From Corynebacterium kalidii (GTDB lineage Bacteria; Actinomycetota; Actinomycetes; Mycobacteriales; Mycobacteriaceae): a stretch of 64,000 bases of DNA. Shown in pieces: positions 1 through 8,735 of this stretch; within the stretch, counting starts at the first letter, position 1, and the number at the start of each line of letters is the position of its first letter. The notes under the pieces are model-generated. The model was given only the letters and a program-made list of their open reading frames with translations. It did no database searches and had not been told where the DNA came from. The stretch is taken from NCBI RefSeq assembly GCF_022869005.1, contig NZ_JALIEA010000011.1, positions 494,775-558,774 on the forward strand, read 5' to 3'. The translations under genes were made by a program, and so were the position numbers.

Positions 1-146
1 TCGCCGGCCTCCGCCCCGAAGCCGGGGACCCCGAGACCGACGATGAACGCCCCGATCAGACCGAGGATGCCGAGGTTGACGTGACGTAGTGTGCCGATGA
101 GGAAGATCAACACCAGGACGCTGATCGTCAGGACGTGCGGGCTCAC
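1..146 (-). CDS. Partial membrane transporter, N-terminus (MatC/SLC13-like)
   Basis: This is the first 48 codons of a protein that runs off the window's left edge. A GTG start at 144-146 is preceded by AAGGAG at 151-156 on the minus strand. The peptide begins MSPHVLTISVLVLIFLIGTL and continues as hydrophobic, glycine-rich sequence, as expected for the first two membrane segments of a permease. The opening resembles dicarboxylate carriers with a MatC N-terminal domain, but so little is present that this assignment is tentative. It is transcribed in the same direction as the aldehyde dehydrogenase gene behind it, from which it is separated by a terminator-like hairpin and about 200 bp. Confidence 0.45.
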   Translation of the reverse strand, partial: MSPHVLTISVLVLIFLIGTLRHVNLGILGLIGAFIVGLGVPGFGAEAG

Positions 147-302
147 GGTACTCCTTGGGGAGGCAAGTTCACTGCCGCCGCCGGTGCGGGACGGTGACCG
201 CATGGGGTGGGCGGTGACCCGTCACCGCGCCTGACGGCGGCGGGGACTCGGGGCGACGTGCCGTGGTGGGGCGTGCGACCGCAGTGATGGTACTCCAGGG
301 GG

Positions 303-344
303 CAAAACATCACCGTCGGCGGGGCGGGGAACAGCCCGCCGACG
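303..344 (-). terminator. Intrinsic terminator after the aldehyde dehydrogenase gene
   Basis: Perfect 10-bp arms at 314-323 and 335-344 enclose an 11-nt loop. Read on the minus strand, the hairpin begins 10 nt after the aldehyde dehydrogenase stop and is followed shortly by a TTTT run. The remaining bases up to 146 show no convincing gene. Confidence 0.6.
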
Positions 345-353
345 TCGCCTCAT

Positions 354-1772
354 TCAGCCGTTGATGACCTGCGGCACGCCCAGGCTCTTGAGCCCGTCGA
401 CACCGAACTCGACCCCGTAGCCGGACTGCTTGATCCCGCCGAAGGGGATCCGGGGGTCCACTCCACCGTGGGAGTTGATCCACACCGTGCCCGCCTCGAC
501 GCGGGCGGCGACGGCACGTGCGCGCGCCCGGTCGGACGACCACACCGACGCGCCGAGGCCGACGTCCAAGGAGTTGGCCTGCTCCACCGCGTCGTCCAAA
601 TCCGTGTACCGGATGATCGGCAGGGCGGGGCCGAACTGCTCCTCGACCACCAGCGGGTTCGCCGGGTCGATGTCGGCGACGAGGGTGGTGGGGAAGAAGA
701 ACCCAGGGGCGTCGCGGTCCGGCTCACCGCCGAGGAGGACGCGCGCACCGGAGTCCGTGGCGGCGGTGACCAGCCGGTCGACGATGTCGAACTGCATCTG
801 GTTCTGCACCGGTCCGAGGACGTTGTTCTCGTCGAGGCCCACACCCATGGGCATGTTCTGCGCGACCTTCACCAGCTCGGCGCAGACCTCGTCGTAGATG
901 GAGTCGTGCACGTAGAGGCGCTTCAGGGCCGCGCAGGTCTGACCCATGTTGATGAACGCACCCCAGAACAGGCCCTCGGCGATCTCCGCGGGGTCGGCGT
1001 CGTCCAGGACGATTCCCGCGTCGTTGCCGCCCAGCTCCAGCGTCAGGCGCTTGACGGAGGCCGCTGACGCCTCGGCGATCTTCCGGCCGGTGGCGGTGGA
1101 GCCGGTGAACATGACCTTGCCCACCCGGGGGTGGGTCGACAGGGCGGCGCCGACCTCGCCGTCGCCGGAGACGACCTGGAGGACGCCCTCCGGCAGGACG
1201 GAGTTGAGCACCTCGACCAGGCCGAGCACCGACAGCGGGGTGTACTCGGACGGCTTGACCACCACGGTGTTGCCCATCCGCAGTGCCGGGGCGATCTGCC
1301 AGACGGTGATCATCATCGGCCAGTTCCACGGGCCGATGGCGCCGACGACGCCGATCGGACGGTAGTTGAGGACCGCACGCGTCTCCCCGTCGTCGACGAC
1401 GGTCTCCTCGGACAGGTCGTGCGAGCAGGTGGTGCGCAGCCAGGCGGAGCAGGCGCCGGCCTCGAACCGGGCACCCGGGCCGGAGAGCGGCTTGCCCTGC
1501 TCGCGGGACACGAGCTCCGCCAGTGCCTCGGCGGCACCCTCGACCGCGTCCGCGGCCTGTTCCAGGTAGGCGCACCGCTCGGCGTCGCTGAGGGCGGCCC
1601 AGGCCCGCTGGCTGTCGGTGGCGGTGGTGACCGCGCGCTCGAGATCGTCGACCGTATGGGCCGGGGCGTGGCCGACCGGCTCACCGGTCGCGGGGTCCAG
1701 GATGGTGCGCCCGGACTCCCCGGCGTCGATCGCGGCATGCAGCTGGCTGTAGGTGGTGTACACACTGTTCAT
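354..1772 (-). CDS. NAD(P)-dependent aldehyde dehydrogenase
   Basis: This 472-aa enzyme has the full length of the ALDH superfamily and should oxidise an aldehyde to the acid with NAD(P)+. The general-base glutamate lies in LELGGND and the catalytic cysteine in NMGQTCAALKR. The ATG at 1770-1772 was chosen because GAGGAG sits just upstream and the protein then starts MNSVYTTYSQL, like other ALDHs; the open frame further upstream is not conserved-looking. It is divergent from an AraC regulator and close to an amine oxidase, which points to an aldehyde made from an amine, such as an arylacetaldehyde. Succinate semialdehyde, a product of the neighbouring hpa pathway, is the main alternative substrate. 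Confidence 0.85.
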   Translation of the reverse strand: MNSVYTTYSQLHAAIDAGESGRTILDPATGEPVGHAPAHTVDDLERAVTTATDSQRAWAALSDAERCAYLEQAADAVEGAAEALAELVSREQGKPLSGPGARFEAGACSAWLRTTCSHDLSEETVVDDGETRAVLNYRPIGVVGAIGPWNWPMMITVWQIAPALRMGNTVVVKPSEYTPLSVLGLVEVLNSVLPEGVLQVVSGDGEVGAALSTHPRVGKVMFTGSTATGRKIAEASAASVKRLTLELGGNDAGIVLDDADPAEIAEGLFWGAFINMGQTCAALKRLYVHDSIYDEVCAELVKVAQNMPMGVGLDENNVLGPVQNQMQFDIVDRLVTAATDSGARVLLGGEPDRDAPGFFFPTTLVADIDPANPLVVEEQFGPALPIIRYTDLDDAVEQANSLDVGLGASVWSSDRARARAVAARVEAGTVWINSHGGVDPRIPFGGIKQSGYGVEFGVDGLKSLGVPQVING

Positions 1773-1807
1773 GGAAACTCCTCGATGTGGTGGATGACGC
1801 CCTCCAT

Positions 1808-1823
1808 TGTGACTTCCGGCACA
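1808..1823. promoter_or_regulatory. CRP/GlxR-like half-palindrome in the ALDH/araC divergent region
   Basis: TGTGA, six bases, then GCACA, one base away from the TGTGA-N6-TCACA consensus of corynebacterial GlxR and CRP. It lies in the 121-bp divergent promoter region between the aldehyde dehydrogenase and the AraC gene, where catabolite control would be expected. Only one near-match was noticed, so the call is weak. Confidence 0.3.
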
Positions 1824-1893
1824 GCGCGTAACTTGACGTAACGTGCACGACATTCCACAATCAGTGTGGTGAAGGACATATCTGGAGGTTCCC

Positions 1894-2841
1894 GTGGGGC
1901 TGCCTGACCGGACACCGGAGCCGCAGAGCCTCAGCCAGTGGCGGGTCGCGGCATCGTCGGCCTTCGGGCCGTTGCACATCACCACCCCGGACCCGGAGGC
2001 GTTCGAGGCCCGGGCGAGCATGATCTCGGTGGGGGAGGTGACGCTCTACGACCTGGAGAGCCCGGGGCACACCGTCGAACGGCGGGAGGAGGACGTCGCT
2101 CCGAGGGCCGCCTCGTTCGGGAAACTGAGTCTGCAGTTGGAGGGCACCTGCGTGGTCGAGCAGGACGGCCGCGAGTGCGTGCTCATGCCCGGCGACCTGG
2201 CGTTCTACGTCACACAGCGGCCCTACCGTCTGCACTACCCGGGGCGGACCCGCTCCATGGTGGTCCACTTCCCCCAGAGCTTCGTGCATCTGCCGCCCGA
2301 CGACGTCGAAGGTGTCACCGCCACCAGGATCTCCGGGGACTCCGGGCTCGGCCGGGTGGCGGTGCCGTTGTTCGAGCAGCTGGCCATGAACTTCGACGTC
2401 CTGGACGGGCCCCACGCCGGGTCACTGGTACGCTCGGCCCTCGACATGCTGGTCACCGTCCTGTCGTCGGAACTGCAGCGGGACGCGGACGCGTCGTCGT
2501 CGGCGACGTTGTTCCGGCAGGCCACCGACTACATCGACGGGCATCTGCAGGACGTGGACCTTTCCCCCACCAGCATCGCCAAGGCCCTGTATGTCTCGGT
2601 GCGGCACCTCCACTCCCAGTTCGCCGTCAACGACCATTCGGTGGCCAACTACATCCGCAGTCGCCGCCTCGAGCTGATCCGCCGTGACCTGGCCGACCCG
2701 CGGCATGCCGAGGAGACGATACAGACCATCGGGGGCCGCCACGGGTTGCCCGACGCCTCCCAGGTGTCCCGGGCGTTCCGCGCGGAGTACGGGGAGTCAC
2801 CGAGCCACTTCCGGACGAGGGCGACCGCCGTCCCGGGCTAA
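1894..2841 (+). CDS. AraC-family transcriptional regulator (amine catabolism candidate)
   Basis: This 315-aa protein carries an AraC-type ligand-binding (cupin-like) N-terminal half and an AraC DNA-binding domain over roughly the last 100 residues. The latter includes the first helix-turn-helix region SPTSIAKALYVSVRHLHSQF and the closing segment DASQVSRAFRAEYGESPSHF. A GTG start at 1894 follows TGGAGG at good spacing. The gene is divergent from the aldehyde dehydrogenase and convergent, with a 4-bp overlap, with the amine oxidase. The layout recalls FeaR control of phenylethylamine/tyramine oxidation, so it probably activates these neighbours in response to an amine or aldehyde. The effector is inferred. 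Confidence 0.82.
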   Translation: MGLPDRTPEPQSLSQWRVAASSAFGPLHITTPDPEAFEARASMISVGEVTLYDLESPGHTVERREEDVAPRAASFGKLSLQLEGTCVVEQDGRECVLMPGDLAFYVTQRPYRLHYPGRTRSMVVHFPQSFVHLPPDDVEGVTATRISGDSGLGRVAVPLFEQLAMNFDVLDGPHAGSLVRSALDMLVTVLSSELQRDADASSSATLFRQATDYIDGHLQDVDLSPTSIAKALYVSVRHLHSQFAVNDHSVANYIRSRRLELIRRDLADPRHAEETIQTIGGRHGLPDASQVSRAFRAEYGESPSHFRTRATAVPG

Positions 2842-4175
2842 CGTGGCCGGCCGACGGCGTCGATGACGCGCCGTGCGGTGGAGATACCCTGCTCGATGGC
2901 ACCGTCCACGACGACACCGCGCCACCCCTTGGCCCAGTCGGCGCCGGCGAAGTACAGCCGGGTGTCCGTCCTGCCGAAGTGGTGCCAGGCGTCGGCGAAC
3001 TGGCCCTGCCGCAGCGTCGCCCACGCCTGCCCCGACCAGGTGTCGGCGACCCAGTCGTGCCCGGTGCAGTCCACGACCTCCAGGTCAGGGCGCCACTGGT
3101 CGACGATCTTCTGCGCGTCGTCGACGCTCTCCAGGTCGACCTGGTCGTGGTGGGACCCGAAACCGACGCAGATCGTGGTGCCGTCGTCCATGAAGTACTC
3201 GGACCGGAACACCGCCACGGTCGCCGGTGTCGGCGCGTAGCCGATGATCCTGTGGTGTCCCTTGACCTTGATCCAGATCTTGAAGCCGGTGGAGTTCCAC
3301 TTCTGGTCGATGGTGCGTTGGAGGCCCTCCGCCAGGGGAGGGGTGAAGTCGATGGTGTCCAGGGCGCCGACGGGGGCGGTGACGATGACGGCGTCCGCGG
3401 TGATCTCCTCACCGTCGGCGAGCGTCACCGTCGCCCCGGTGTCGTGGTGCTCGACCGCGGTGACGGGGGTGTTGAGGCGGATGGGGCAGTCGAGGTCCGC
3501 GGCGATGTTCCCGTAGATCCCCCTCATCCCGTCGACCAGCTTGTACCGCAGGGTCTGTTCGTCGACGAGGGACAGCCGGTGGTCGCACAACGCCGCCCAC
3601 TGCTTCGCCATCAGCGACGACCCGGTGTTCGGGTCCCCGATGTAGCCGGCGGACCAGTAGGCGTCGCACAGGTCCTGTTCCTCGCGGGTGAACTCACCGG
3701 TGCGCACCGGGTCCAGGACACTCGCCTGGTCGGCGGCGAGGAAGCGCTCACGGACCTCCGCCGGGCCGTCGAAGTCCTCCGACAGCACGTGGAGCGGGTC
3801 GTGGGGGTTCGGGAAGAACTCGCGGGAGCCCTCGAAGATCCTGCGCATCGGGGCCTCGAGCAGGTTGTCGAGGTCGGCCTCGGTGCCGCTCCTGACCTCG
3901 CCGTCGGTGACCCAGTAGGCGTCGTTGTCCACCGGGCTGGACACGATCTGCTGGCCGTAGCGGGTGATCTCGGTCCAGACGTGGGGCTGGTGCCAGTGGA
4001 CCCATGTCGCCCCGAGCTCCAGGGGACGGCCCATGCGGTCGGCGGTCCACGCGCGGCCTCCGATGCGGTCGCGGGCCTCGACGATCTCGCAGCTGAGCCC
4101 GGCGGCCTGCAGCTCGCGTGCGGCGGTCAGGCCGGCGAAGCCGGCACCGACGATGACGATGTGCGTGTCGTTCAT
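2838..4175 (-). CDS. Flavin-containing monoamine oxidase
   Basis: This 445-aa protein is a typical length for FAD amine oxidases, which turn primary amines into aldehydes with release of ammonia and H2O2. The dinucleotide-binding motif IVIVGAGFAGLTAAREL sits at the N-terminus, followed by VEARDRIGGRAWT. The C-terminal flavin-contacting segment reads YFAGADWAKGWRGVVVDGAIE. No signal peptide is seen, so it is probably cytoplasmic. The next gene upstream on the same strand is an APC permease 37 bp away, probably co-transcribed. With the nearby aldehyde dehydrogenase and the homoprotocatechuate genes, the likely substrates are tyramine, dopamine or phenylethylamine. A polyamine such as putrescine is the main alternative. 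Confidence 0.82.
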   Translation of the reverse strand: MNDTHIVIVGAGFAGLTAARELQAAGLSCEIVEARDRIGGRAWTADRMGRPLELGATWVHWHQPHVWTEITRYGQQIVSSPVDNDAYWVTDGEVRSGTEADLDNLLEAPMRRIFEGSREFFPNPHDPLHVLSEDFDGPAEVRERFLAADQASVLDPVRTGEFTREEQDLCDAYWSAGYIGDPNTGSSLMAKQWAALCDHRLSLVDEQTLRYKLVDGMRGIYGNIAADLDCPIRLNTPVTAVEHHDTGATVTLADGEEITADAVIVTAPVGALDTIDFTPPLAEGLQRTIDQKWNSTGFKIWIKVKGHHRIIGYAPTPATVAVFRSEYFMDDGTTICVGFGSHHDQVDLESVDDAQKIVDQWRPDLEVVDCTGHDWVADTWSGQAWATLRQGQFADAWHHFGRTDTRLYFAGADWAKGWRGVVVDGAIEQGISTARRVIDAVGRPR

Positions 4176-4212
4176 GGGGATGTTCCTTTCCGGTGGTGTG
4201 TCGTGACGGGGG

Positions 4213-5706
4213 TCAGTCGGGGACCTGGTCGAGGTTGTCCTGCAGCGCGGCGTAGGTCGCCGGTCGGATGCGCCGGAGGACCTCGCCCCAGACCAGGCTC
4301 CCGAGGCCCGTGGCGATGATCACGCCCGGCATCACGTAGACCAGCCACTCCGGGCCGGCACCGTCGATCATCAGGTCGAAGTTCGCCAGGATCAGGACGG
4401 CCACGACCGCCAGGCCGATGCTGGACACCAGCGGGGCGACCACCCGGGTGAAGACCCCGGCGCCGTCCTTCTGGCGCGACGACCAGACCAGGATGGCGAC
4501 GCCGGTGACGGTGAGCAGGAAGACGAGACCGAAGGCCGCCGCGTTGGTCAACCAGGTGAACAGGGTGAGGACCGGGTACAGGTCGCCCAGGTCGGAACCG
4601 AGGCCGGCGACCGCGAAGACCGCCACGACCAGGAGCGAGAGTGCGGACTGGGTCAGTGACCCGGCGACCGGGGCGCCGTTGGTCCCGGAGCGGGCGAAGA
4701 CCCGGGGGATGACACCGGCGCGGCCCAACGAGAAGAAGTAGCGGGCGGCGGCGTTGTGGAAGGCCAGGAGCGCGGCGATCAGGCTGGTGACGAACAGGAC
4801 GGTGGCGATGTCGGACAGCACCGGGCTGCGCTCGGCCAACCAGACGAACACCAGGTCGGGGCCGTACGTCGTGGCTTCCTCGATGACCTTCCCCGGGCCG
4901 ACCCCGGTCGCCAGCGCCCAGGCGGAGAACGCGTAGAACACGGCGATGACGCCGACCGCGATGTACGTCGCCCGGGGGACGGTGCGCTCCGGGTCCCGGG
5001 TCTCCTCGGAGTAGATCGCCCCGGACTCGAAGCCCATGAAGGCCGCGATGGAGAACGCCAGGAGCACGCCGATACCCGCGGTGAAGAACTGGTCGGGCAG
5101 CAGGCCCTGGGCGGTGATCCCCTCGGGGGCGTGCCCCAGTGAGAGCCCGGAGACGGCGATGACGACGAGGAACTCGAGGACGACGAGCACGCCAATGACT
5201 TTCGCCGACAGGTCGATCTTGTTCACGCCGAGGACGGCGACGATGACCCACCCGGTCGCGCCGGCCACCCACCAGGGGACGTCCAGCCCGGTCCAGCCGG
5301 ACACCGCCGCGGCGGCCGAGAAACCGAACATGCCGTAGAGGCCGATCTGCATCATGTTGTAGGAGACCAGGGCGAGGATGGCGGCGGCAATTCCCTGACG
5401 GTTTCCCAGACCCTCCGAAATATACGCGTAGAATGCGCCTGAGTTCTGTATTCTGCTGCTCATCCGTCCGTATCCGACGGCGAAAAGGACGAGAATCACC
5501 CCGAGTGCCACATAGGCCAGTGGGGCGCCCAGCAATCCCGACACCGAGAAGGCGGTGGGGATACCGCCCGCCAGCACGGTGAGCGGTGCCGATGCCGCGA
5601 TGATGATGAAGACGAGTGATGCCGTCGACAAACGTCCACGGCGGAGAGCAGGCGCTCCTGCAGTATCGTCACCGGTGATACTCCGGTGCGTCGTGTGTTC
5701 TGCCAT
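4213..5706 (-). CDS. APC-superfamily amino acid/amine permease
   Basis: This 497-aa integral membrane protein has about twelve hydrophobic segments and the N-terminal APC signature STASLVFIIIAASAPLTVLA. A conserved GFESGAIYSEETRDPERTVP stretch follows about 220 residues in, typical of bacterial amino acid and amine transporters. It should catalyse proton-coupled uptake across the cytoplasmic membrane. It lies 37 bp upstream of the amine oxidase and is probably its operon partner, supplying the amine substrate. The 226 bp upstream are relatively AT-rich and hold a large inverted repeat. The exact substrate cannot be read from sequence. Confidence 0.82.
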   Translation of the reverse strand: MAEHTTHRSITGDDTAGAPALRRGRLSTASLVFIIIAASAPLTVLAGGIPTAFSVSGLLGAPLAYVALGVILVLFAVGYGRMSSRIQNSGAFYAYISEGLGNRQGIAAAILALVSYNMMQIGLYGMFGFSAAAAVSGWTGLDVPWWVAGATGWVIVAVLGVNKIDLSAKVIGVLVVLEFLVVIAVSGLSLGHAPEGITAQGLLPDQFFTAGIGVLLAFSIAAFMGFESGAIYSEETRDPERTVPRATYIAVGVIAVFYAFSAWALATGVGPGKVIEEATTYGPDLVFVWLAERSPVLSDIATVLFVTSLIAALLAFHNAAARYFFSLGRAGVIPRVFARSGTNGAPVAGSLTQSALSLLVVAVFAVAGLGSDLGDLYPVLTLFTWLTNAAAFGLVFLLTVTGVAILVWSSRQKDGAGVFTRVVAPLVSSIGLAVVAVLILANFDLMIDGAGPEWLVYVMPGVIIATGLGSLVWGEVLRRIRPATYAALQDNLDQVPD

Positions 5707-5847
5707 GGTGCCACCTCATTCGGTGCTGTTTTTTGCTTTCCTTAGTCATTGTGACCCCGGACACGGTGGTCGGGATTGACGTTGAGTGCACACGGCTTGC
5801 CGAAAAGTGCTGCTATTTTCAGGCGTGGATATGTCGTCGCAACATGA

Positions 5848-5910
5848 CTGTGCGGAACGGGAAATATACGCGGGGAGTATTTCCCTGCAGATATTTCCCG
5901 CTCCGCACAG
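5848..5910. repeat. Large imperfect inverted repeat between hpaI and the permease gene
   Basis: Two 20-nt arms, 5848-5867 and 5891-5910, match with a single mismatch around a 23-nt centre. The centre holds a further GTATTTCCC copy that can pair with the left arm's GGGAAATA, giving overlapping alternative hairpins. It lies 22 bp after the hpaI stop and about 140 bp before the permease start. No U-tract follows on the minus strand, so it is either an unusual terminator or a multi-copy operator. Confidence 0.75.
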
Positions 5911-5932
5911 ACGGACCCTCGGGGGAGAACTC

Positions 5933-6733
5933 CTACCGGTCGTTCCCCTCGAGCGGGTCGACGAAGTCCTCGGCGAGACGCCGCGCCCCGCCGGCGAGGA
6001 GCGTGACGTCGGCGCCGACGAGGACGAAGGAGGCACCGGCGTCGAGGTAGTCGCGCGCCTGGTCCGGGTTGAAGGCGTTGACCCCCACCGGTTTGCCGGC
6101 GGCGGTGAAGGCGGCGATGGCCGTCTTCACCGCGGCGACGACGTCCGGGTGGGTCTGCTGGCCGAGCAGACCCATGGACGCCGCGAGGTCACTCGGTCCG
6201 ACGAACCCGGCGTCCACCCCGTCCACGCCGGCGATCGCCCCGACGTTCTCCACCGCCTCGGTCGACTCGATCTGGACGACGAGACCGACGGTCCCGGAGG
6301 CCGAACCGAGGTAGTCCTCGACCATGTTCCACCGGGAACCGCGGGCCAGGGCACTGCCGACGCCCCGGACCCCGCGCGGCGGGTAGTGCATCGCGGCCAC
6401 GGCCTCCTCGGCCTGCGCGACGGTGTCGACCATCGGCACGATGATGTTCTGGGCGCCGAGGTCCAGGTACTGTTTGATCAGCACCCGGTCCACACTCGGC
6501 ACGCGGACGACCGCGGTGGCGGGGTACGCGGCGGTGGCCCGCAGGAGCTCGGTGACGGTCTCCAGACCGTAGGGGGCGTGCTCGCCGTCGATGAGGACCC
6601 AGTCCAGCCCCGACCCGGCGGCGATCTCGGCGGCGACCGGCGACCCGGAGCACACCCACATCCCGACCTGGGGGCGGTCGGCCCCACGCAGCCGGTCGAT
6701 GAAGGTGGGCGGCAGTTCTAGATGAAACGGCAT
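5933..6733 (-). CDS. hpaI: 4-hydroxy-2-oxoheptanedioate aldolase (HpcH/HpaI)
   Basis: This class II pyruvate aldolase of 266 aa cleaves 4-hydroxy-2-oxoheptane-1,7-dioate to pyruvate and succinate semialdehyde, the last step of the homoprotocatechuate meta-cleavage route. The metal-ligand region LIDGEHAPYGLE, VRVPSVDRVLIKQYLDLGAQ and the YPPRGVRGVG segment are characteristic of HpaI. The ATG at 6731-6733 gives the usual N-terminus [11 protein letters not shown] and has GGGAG upstream; it overlaps the end of hpaH by 16 nt, indicating translational coupling. It is the promoter-distal gene of the hpa cluster. Confidence 0.9.
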   Translation of the reverse strand: MPFHLELPPTFIDRLRGADRPQVGMWVCSGSPVAAEIAAGSGLDWVLIDGEHAPYGLETVTELLRATAAYPATAVVRVPSVDRVLIKQYLDLGAQNIIVPMVDTVAQAEEAVAAMHYPPRGVRGVGSALARGSRWNMVEDYLGSASGTVGLVVQIESTEAVENVGAIAGVDGVDAGFVGPSDLAASMGLLGQQTHPDVVAAVKTAIAAFTAAGKPVGVNAFNPDQARDYLDAGASFVLVGADVTLLAGGARRLAEDFVDPLEGNDR

Positions 6734-7503
6734 GTGATGTCTCCCAACTCGCCGAAGTCGGCGTGGACGGTGTCCCCCTGGTGCACCCACATGGGCCGGG
6801 TGAACGAACCGGCGAGGATGACGTCCCCGGCGGACAGGCTGTCGCCGTGACCGGCGAGCTTGTTGGACAACCAGGCCACACTGGTGGCCGGGTGGTTGAG
6901 GACGGCCGCCGACACGCCGGTGTCCTCGATGGTGTGGTTACGGTAGAGGAGCGCGGCGACGCGACGCAGGTCCACGGCGTCGACGGCGACGGGGCGGCCG
7001 CCGTAGACCATGGCACCCAGGGCGGCGTTGTCGCTGATCGTGTCGACGATCGTGCGCCCCTCCATCTCGATGCGCGAGGACAGGATCTCCAGGGCCGGTA
7101 CCACGTACTCGGTGGCGCGGAGCACGTCGAAGATCGTGGTGCCGGGGCCGCGGAGGTCGTCCTTGAGGACGAAGGCCAGCTCGACCTCGATCCGGACGTT
7201 GGAGAACCGTCCGTGCTCGATCTCCGAGCCGTTGTCGTAGATCTGGTCGGCGAAGATGGCGCCGTAGTCGGGTTCGGTGATGCCGGTGGCTTCCTGCATG
7301 ACCCGTGAGGTCAGGCCGATCTTCCGTCCGACGAGGCGGCGTCCGGCGGCGATGCCGCGGCGCTTCCACTCGTTCTGGACCGCGTAGGAGTCCTCCACGG
7401 TCATGTCCGGGTACTGCGCCGTCAGCCGCGGGATCATGGTGCGGCCCTCCTCGGCCGCCGCCAGATCGTCGGCGATCCTGGTGAGCGTGTCGTTGTCAAG
7501 CAC
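6718..7503 (-). CDS. hpaH: 2-oxo-hept-4-ene-1,7-dioate hydratase
   Basis: This 261-aa protein belongs to the hydratase branch of the fumarylacetoacetase-fold family and hydrates 2-oxohept-4-enedioate, the substrate-forming step before HpaI. Recognisable segments are [30 protein letters not shown] and the metal-ligand stretch [15 protein letters not shown] sequence near residue 105. The C-terminal [13 protein letters not shown] is also typical. Length matches HpaH/MhpD-type enzymes. Its 3' end overlaps hpaI and it follows hpaD by about 64 bp on the same strand. Confidence 0.9.
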   Translation of the reverse strand: MLDNDTLTRIADDLAAAEEGRTMIPRLTAQYPDMTVEDSYAVQNEWKRRGIAAGRRLVGRKIGLTSRVMQEATGITEPDYGAIFADQIYDNGSEIEHGRFSNVRIEVELAFVLKDDLRGPGTTIFDVLRATEYVVPALEILSSRIEMEGRTIVDTISDNAALGAMVYGGRPVAVDAVDLRRVAALLYRNHTIEDTGVSAAVLNHPATSVAWLSNKLAGHGDSLSAGDVILAGSFTRPMWVHQGDTVHADFGELGDITCRFI

Positions 7504-7567
7504 GGTGGATGTTCCCTCCCGCTGGGTTCTGCTGTGTTCTCGGGCCTTCGGAGCTGGTCAGAGCCGG

Positions 7568-8671
7568 TCAGAGCTGGTGGCCGAGTTTGTACTCGCCCTT
7601 CTTCCACTCCGGCATGGACTCCTCGGTCTCGTCGCGGCGGGTGTAGGAGAACCCGTCGGCGCCGATGGTCTCCTCGAGTTCCGAGGCGTCGGTGCGCTCG
7701 GACAGGGGGACCGGGTTGCCGTCCAGGTCCAGGACCAGCGAGGCCTCGGTGTACCAGGAGGGGACGACGGGGTTTCCCCACCAGTCCCGGCGCTGGTTGT
7801 CGTGGACGTCCCAGACCACGACCGGGTTGTCCGGGTCGCCGGTGTAGTAGTCCTGGGTGTAGATCTCCACGCGGTGACCGTCCGGGTCACGCAGGTAGAG
7901 GTAGAAGGCGTTGGAGACGCCGTGCCGGCCGGGTCCGCGTTCGATGGCGTCGGAACGCCGCAGCGCGCCGAGCTTGTCGCAGATCGCCAGGATGTTGTGC
8001 TTCTCGTGGGTGGCGAAGGCGATGTGGTGCATACGCGGGCCGTCGCCGCCGGTCATCGCGGTGTCGTGCACGGTGGGCTTACGGCGCATCCACGCGGCGT
8101 ACGTCGTCCCCTCGTCGTCGCGGATCGCCTCGGTCACGCGGAAGCCCAGTCCCTCCAGGTACTTCTCGGCCTTCGGCACGTCCGGCGTGACCTGGTTGAA
8201 GTGGTCGAGGCGGACCAGGGCGCCGGGGGTGTAGAGGTCGTAGCGCCAGGCGAGGCGGTCGACGTGGTCGACGTCGTGGAAGAACTCGTAGGGGAAGCCC
8301 AGCGGGTCCTCGACGCGGACGGAGTCGCCGACGCCCTTGACGAAACCGGAGCGGTCGCGTTCGACCCGGCAGCCGAGTGCGGTGTAGTAGGCCTCCGCGC
8401 GGTCCAGGTCCTCCGGGGAGCGCACGCGGTAGGAGAAGGCGGCGACCGCGGCGACGTCACCCTGGCGCAGGATGAGGTTGTGGTGGATGAACTCCTCCAT
8501 ACTGCGCAGGTAGACGGTGTTCTCGTCCTCCTCGGTGACGACGAGTCCCAGGACGTCGACGTAGAACTCCCGGGAGGCGGCGAGGTCGGTGACCTGCAGC
8601 TCCATTGACGCGCAGCGCAGGATGTCGGGGGGAGTGACGGACGGGGTGGGGATCGGGGTGCTGTCGGACAT
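7568..8671 (-). CDS. hpaD: Homoprotocatechuate (3,4-dihydroxyphenylacetate) 2,3-dioxygenase, extradiol type I
   Basis: This 367-aa vicinal-oxygen-chelate dioxygenase opens 3,4-dihydroxyphenylacetate to 5-carboxymethyl-2-hydroxymuconate semialdehyde using O2 and a divalent metal. The expected metal ligands are visible: His in VRLDHFNQVTPDVP, His in GPRMHHIAFATHEKHN and Glu in VEIYTQDYY. The length and these contexts match the Brevibacterium fuscum/Arthrobacter enzymes rather than the class III Gram-negative HpaD. It lies between hpaE (64 bp upstream) and hpaH and is the ring-cleavage step of the cluster. Confidence 0.93.
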   Translation of the reverse strand: MSDSTPIPTPSVTPPDILRCASMELQVTDLAASREFYVDVLGLVVTEEDENTVYLRSMEEFIHHNLILRQGDVAAVAAFSYRVRSPEDLDRAEAYYTALGCRVERDRSGFVKGVGDSVRVEDPLGFPYEFFHDVDHVDRLAWRYDLYTPGALVRLDHFNQVTPDVPKAEKYLEGLGFRVTEAIRDDEGTTYAAWMRRKPTVHDTAMTGGDGPRMHHIAFATHEKHNILAICDKLGALRRSDAIERGPGRHGVSNAFYLYLRDPDGHRVEIYTQDYYTGDPDNPVVVWDVHDNQRRDWWGNPVVPSWYTEASLVLDLDGNPVPLSERTDASELEETIGADGFSYTRRDETEESMPEWKKGEYKLGHQL

Positions 8672-8735
8672 GTCAGTGGCCTTTCAGAAGAGGGACGGTG
8701 TCGTGTCGGGGTGGTGCCGGGTGCACCGGGGTGGA

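Noticed and set aside
354..844. Overlapping opposite-strand and alternate-frame open frames inside the aldehyde dehydrogenase and other GC-rich genes
   Set aside because: They lack ribosome-binding sites and domain signatures and have the skewed Arg/Pro/Gly composition of shadow frames.
5848..5910. Calling the large inverted repeat a simple rho-independent terminator
   Set aside because: No U-tract follows in either direction and an internal third half-site suggests another role, so it is listed as a repeat.
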